Source of the DNA: CAMXAS01 sp964442435 | Lineage (GTDB): Bacteria > Bacteroidota > Bacteroidia > Bacteroidales > P3 | Direction: 5' to 3' | Assembly: GCA_964442435.1 (NCBI GenBank) | Contig: CAYTZG010000003.1 | Span: 88,696 to 152,695 of the forward strand | DNA: 64,000 bases | DNA letters: not shown here | Numbering within the stretch: the stretch's first letter is position 1 | Content: more notes on this DNA, generated by a model | What the model was told of the DNA's origin: nothing | What the model saw: the letters and a program-made list of their open reading frames with translations, nothing else | Database searches by the model: none

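Noticed and set aside
51628..63213. Minus-strand open frame of 3,861 codons
   Set aside because: Its codons are in exact register with those of the + strand giant gene, so it stays open merely because TTA, CTA and TCA codons are avoided there. The product is a monotonous Arg/Val/His-rich string with no signal peptide or domain.
22123..64000. Non-ribosomal peptide synthetase, polyketide synthase or Rhs/contact-dependent toxin as explanation of the giant gene
   Set aside because: No adenylation, ketosynthase, carrier-protein or Rhs motifs appear; modules are short, beta-rich and Cys-paired, with a secretion signal at the N-terminus.

Overview
This window is chromosomal DNA from a member of the Bacteroidota, most likely Bacteroidales. 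The evidence is a short primary sigma factor of the Bacteroides type (no region 1.1, N-terminus MRQLKITKSITNRE), several exact or near-exact TAnnTTTG -7 promoter boxes (one with TTTG exactly 20 bases upstream), a DUF6057/TolB-like gene pair, and SprB-like adhesin modules. Coding sequence is GC-rich with C or G favoured at third positions. I saw no rRNA, tRNA, CRISPR array, insertion sequence or phage gene.

Left part (1-18.2 kb) is mostly core genome. A 5'-truncated CNNM/CBS membrane protein overlaps an MFS transporter on the + strand. These converge on a tight minus-strand operon read as rpoD, pyrG, asnS and an outer-membrane beta-barrel gene. The CTP synthase in that operon carries a basic tail of about 200 residues with repeated AT-hook cores. 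On the + strand follow an MntA/HepT (MNT-HEPN) toxin-antitoxin pair, panD with an intrinsic terminator, a UvrD/PcrA helicase, a small lipoprotein and a secreted TPR protein, closed by a perfect 14-bp terminator hairpin. A minus-strand pair (DUF6057 membrane protein and TolB-like lipoprotein with a CxxCH motif) and a minus-strand DUF4143-type ATPase with four 23-bp repeats upstream of its promoter complete this part.

Right part (18.3-64 kb) looks like one secretion or adhesion locus on the + strand. A TTTG-N20-TAAATTTG promoter precedes two secreted proteins with a formylglycine-generating-enzyme (FGE) fold. Three bases after the second, a reading frame starts at 22,123 and stays open to the last base of the window: at least 41,878 bp and 13,959 codons with no stop. 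The predicted protein has a signal peptide, about thirteen 21-residue YLGG-NDGF repeats and then a very long array of Cys-paired Ig/PKD-like and SprB-like modules. The array contains an 8.5-kb in-frame tandem duplication (33.2-41.7 and 41.7-50.2 kb), an older diverged partial copy before it, four copies of a different inserted domain, a 909-bp tandem duplication, an Ala/Lys-rich island and a new 64-65-residue repeat series that begins at the AT-richer 3' edge. The gene is not finished in the window.

The best interpretation is a giant cell-surface adhesin of the SprB kind, probably a type IX secretion cargo, encoded with two FGE-fold accessory proteins that lack the catalytic cysteines. The secretion signal and any SprF/PorP partner would lie to the right of this window, so that part is inference. 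Very long open frames on the opposite strand are codon-bias shadows of this gene.
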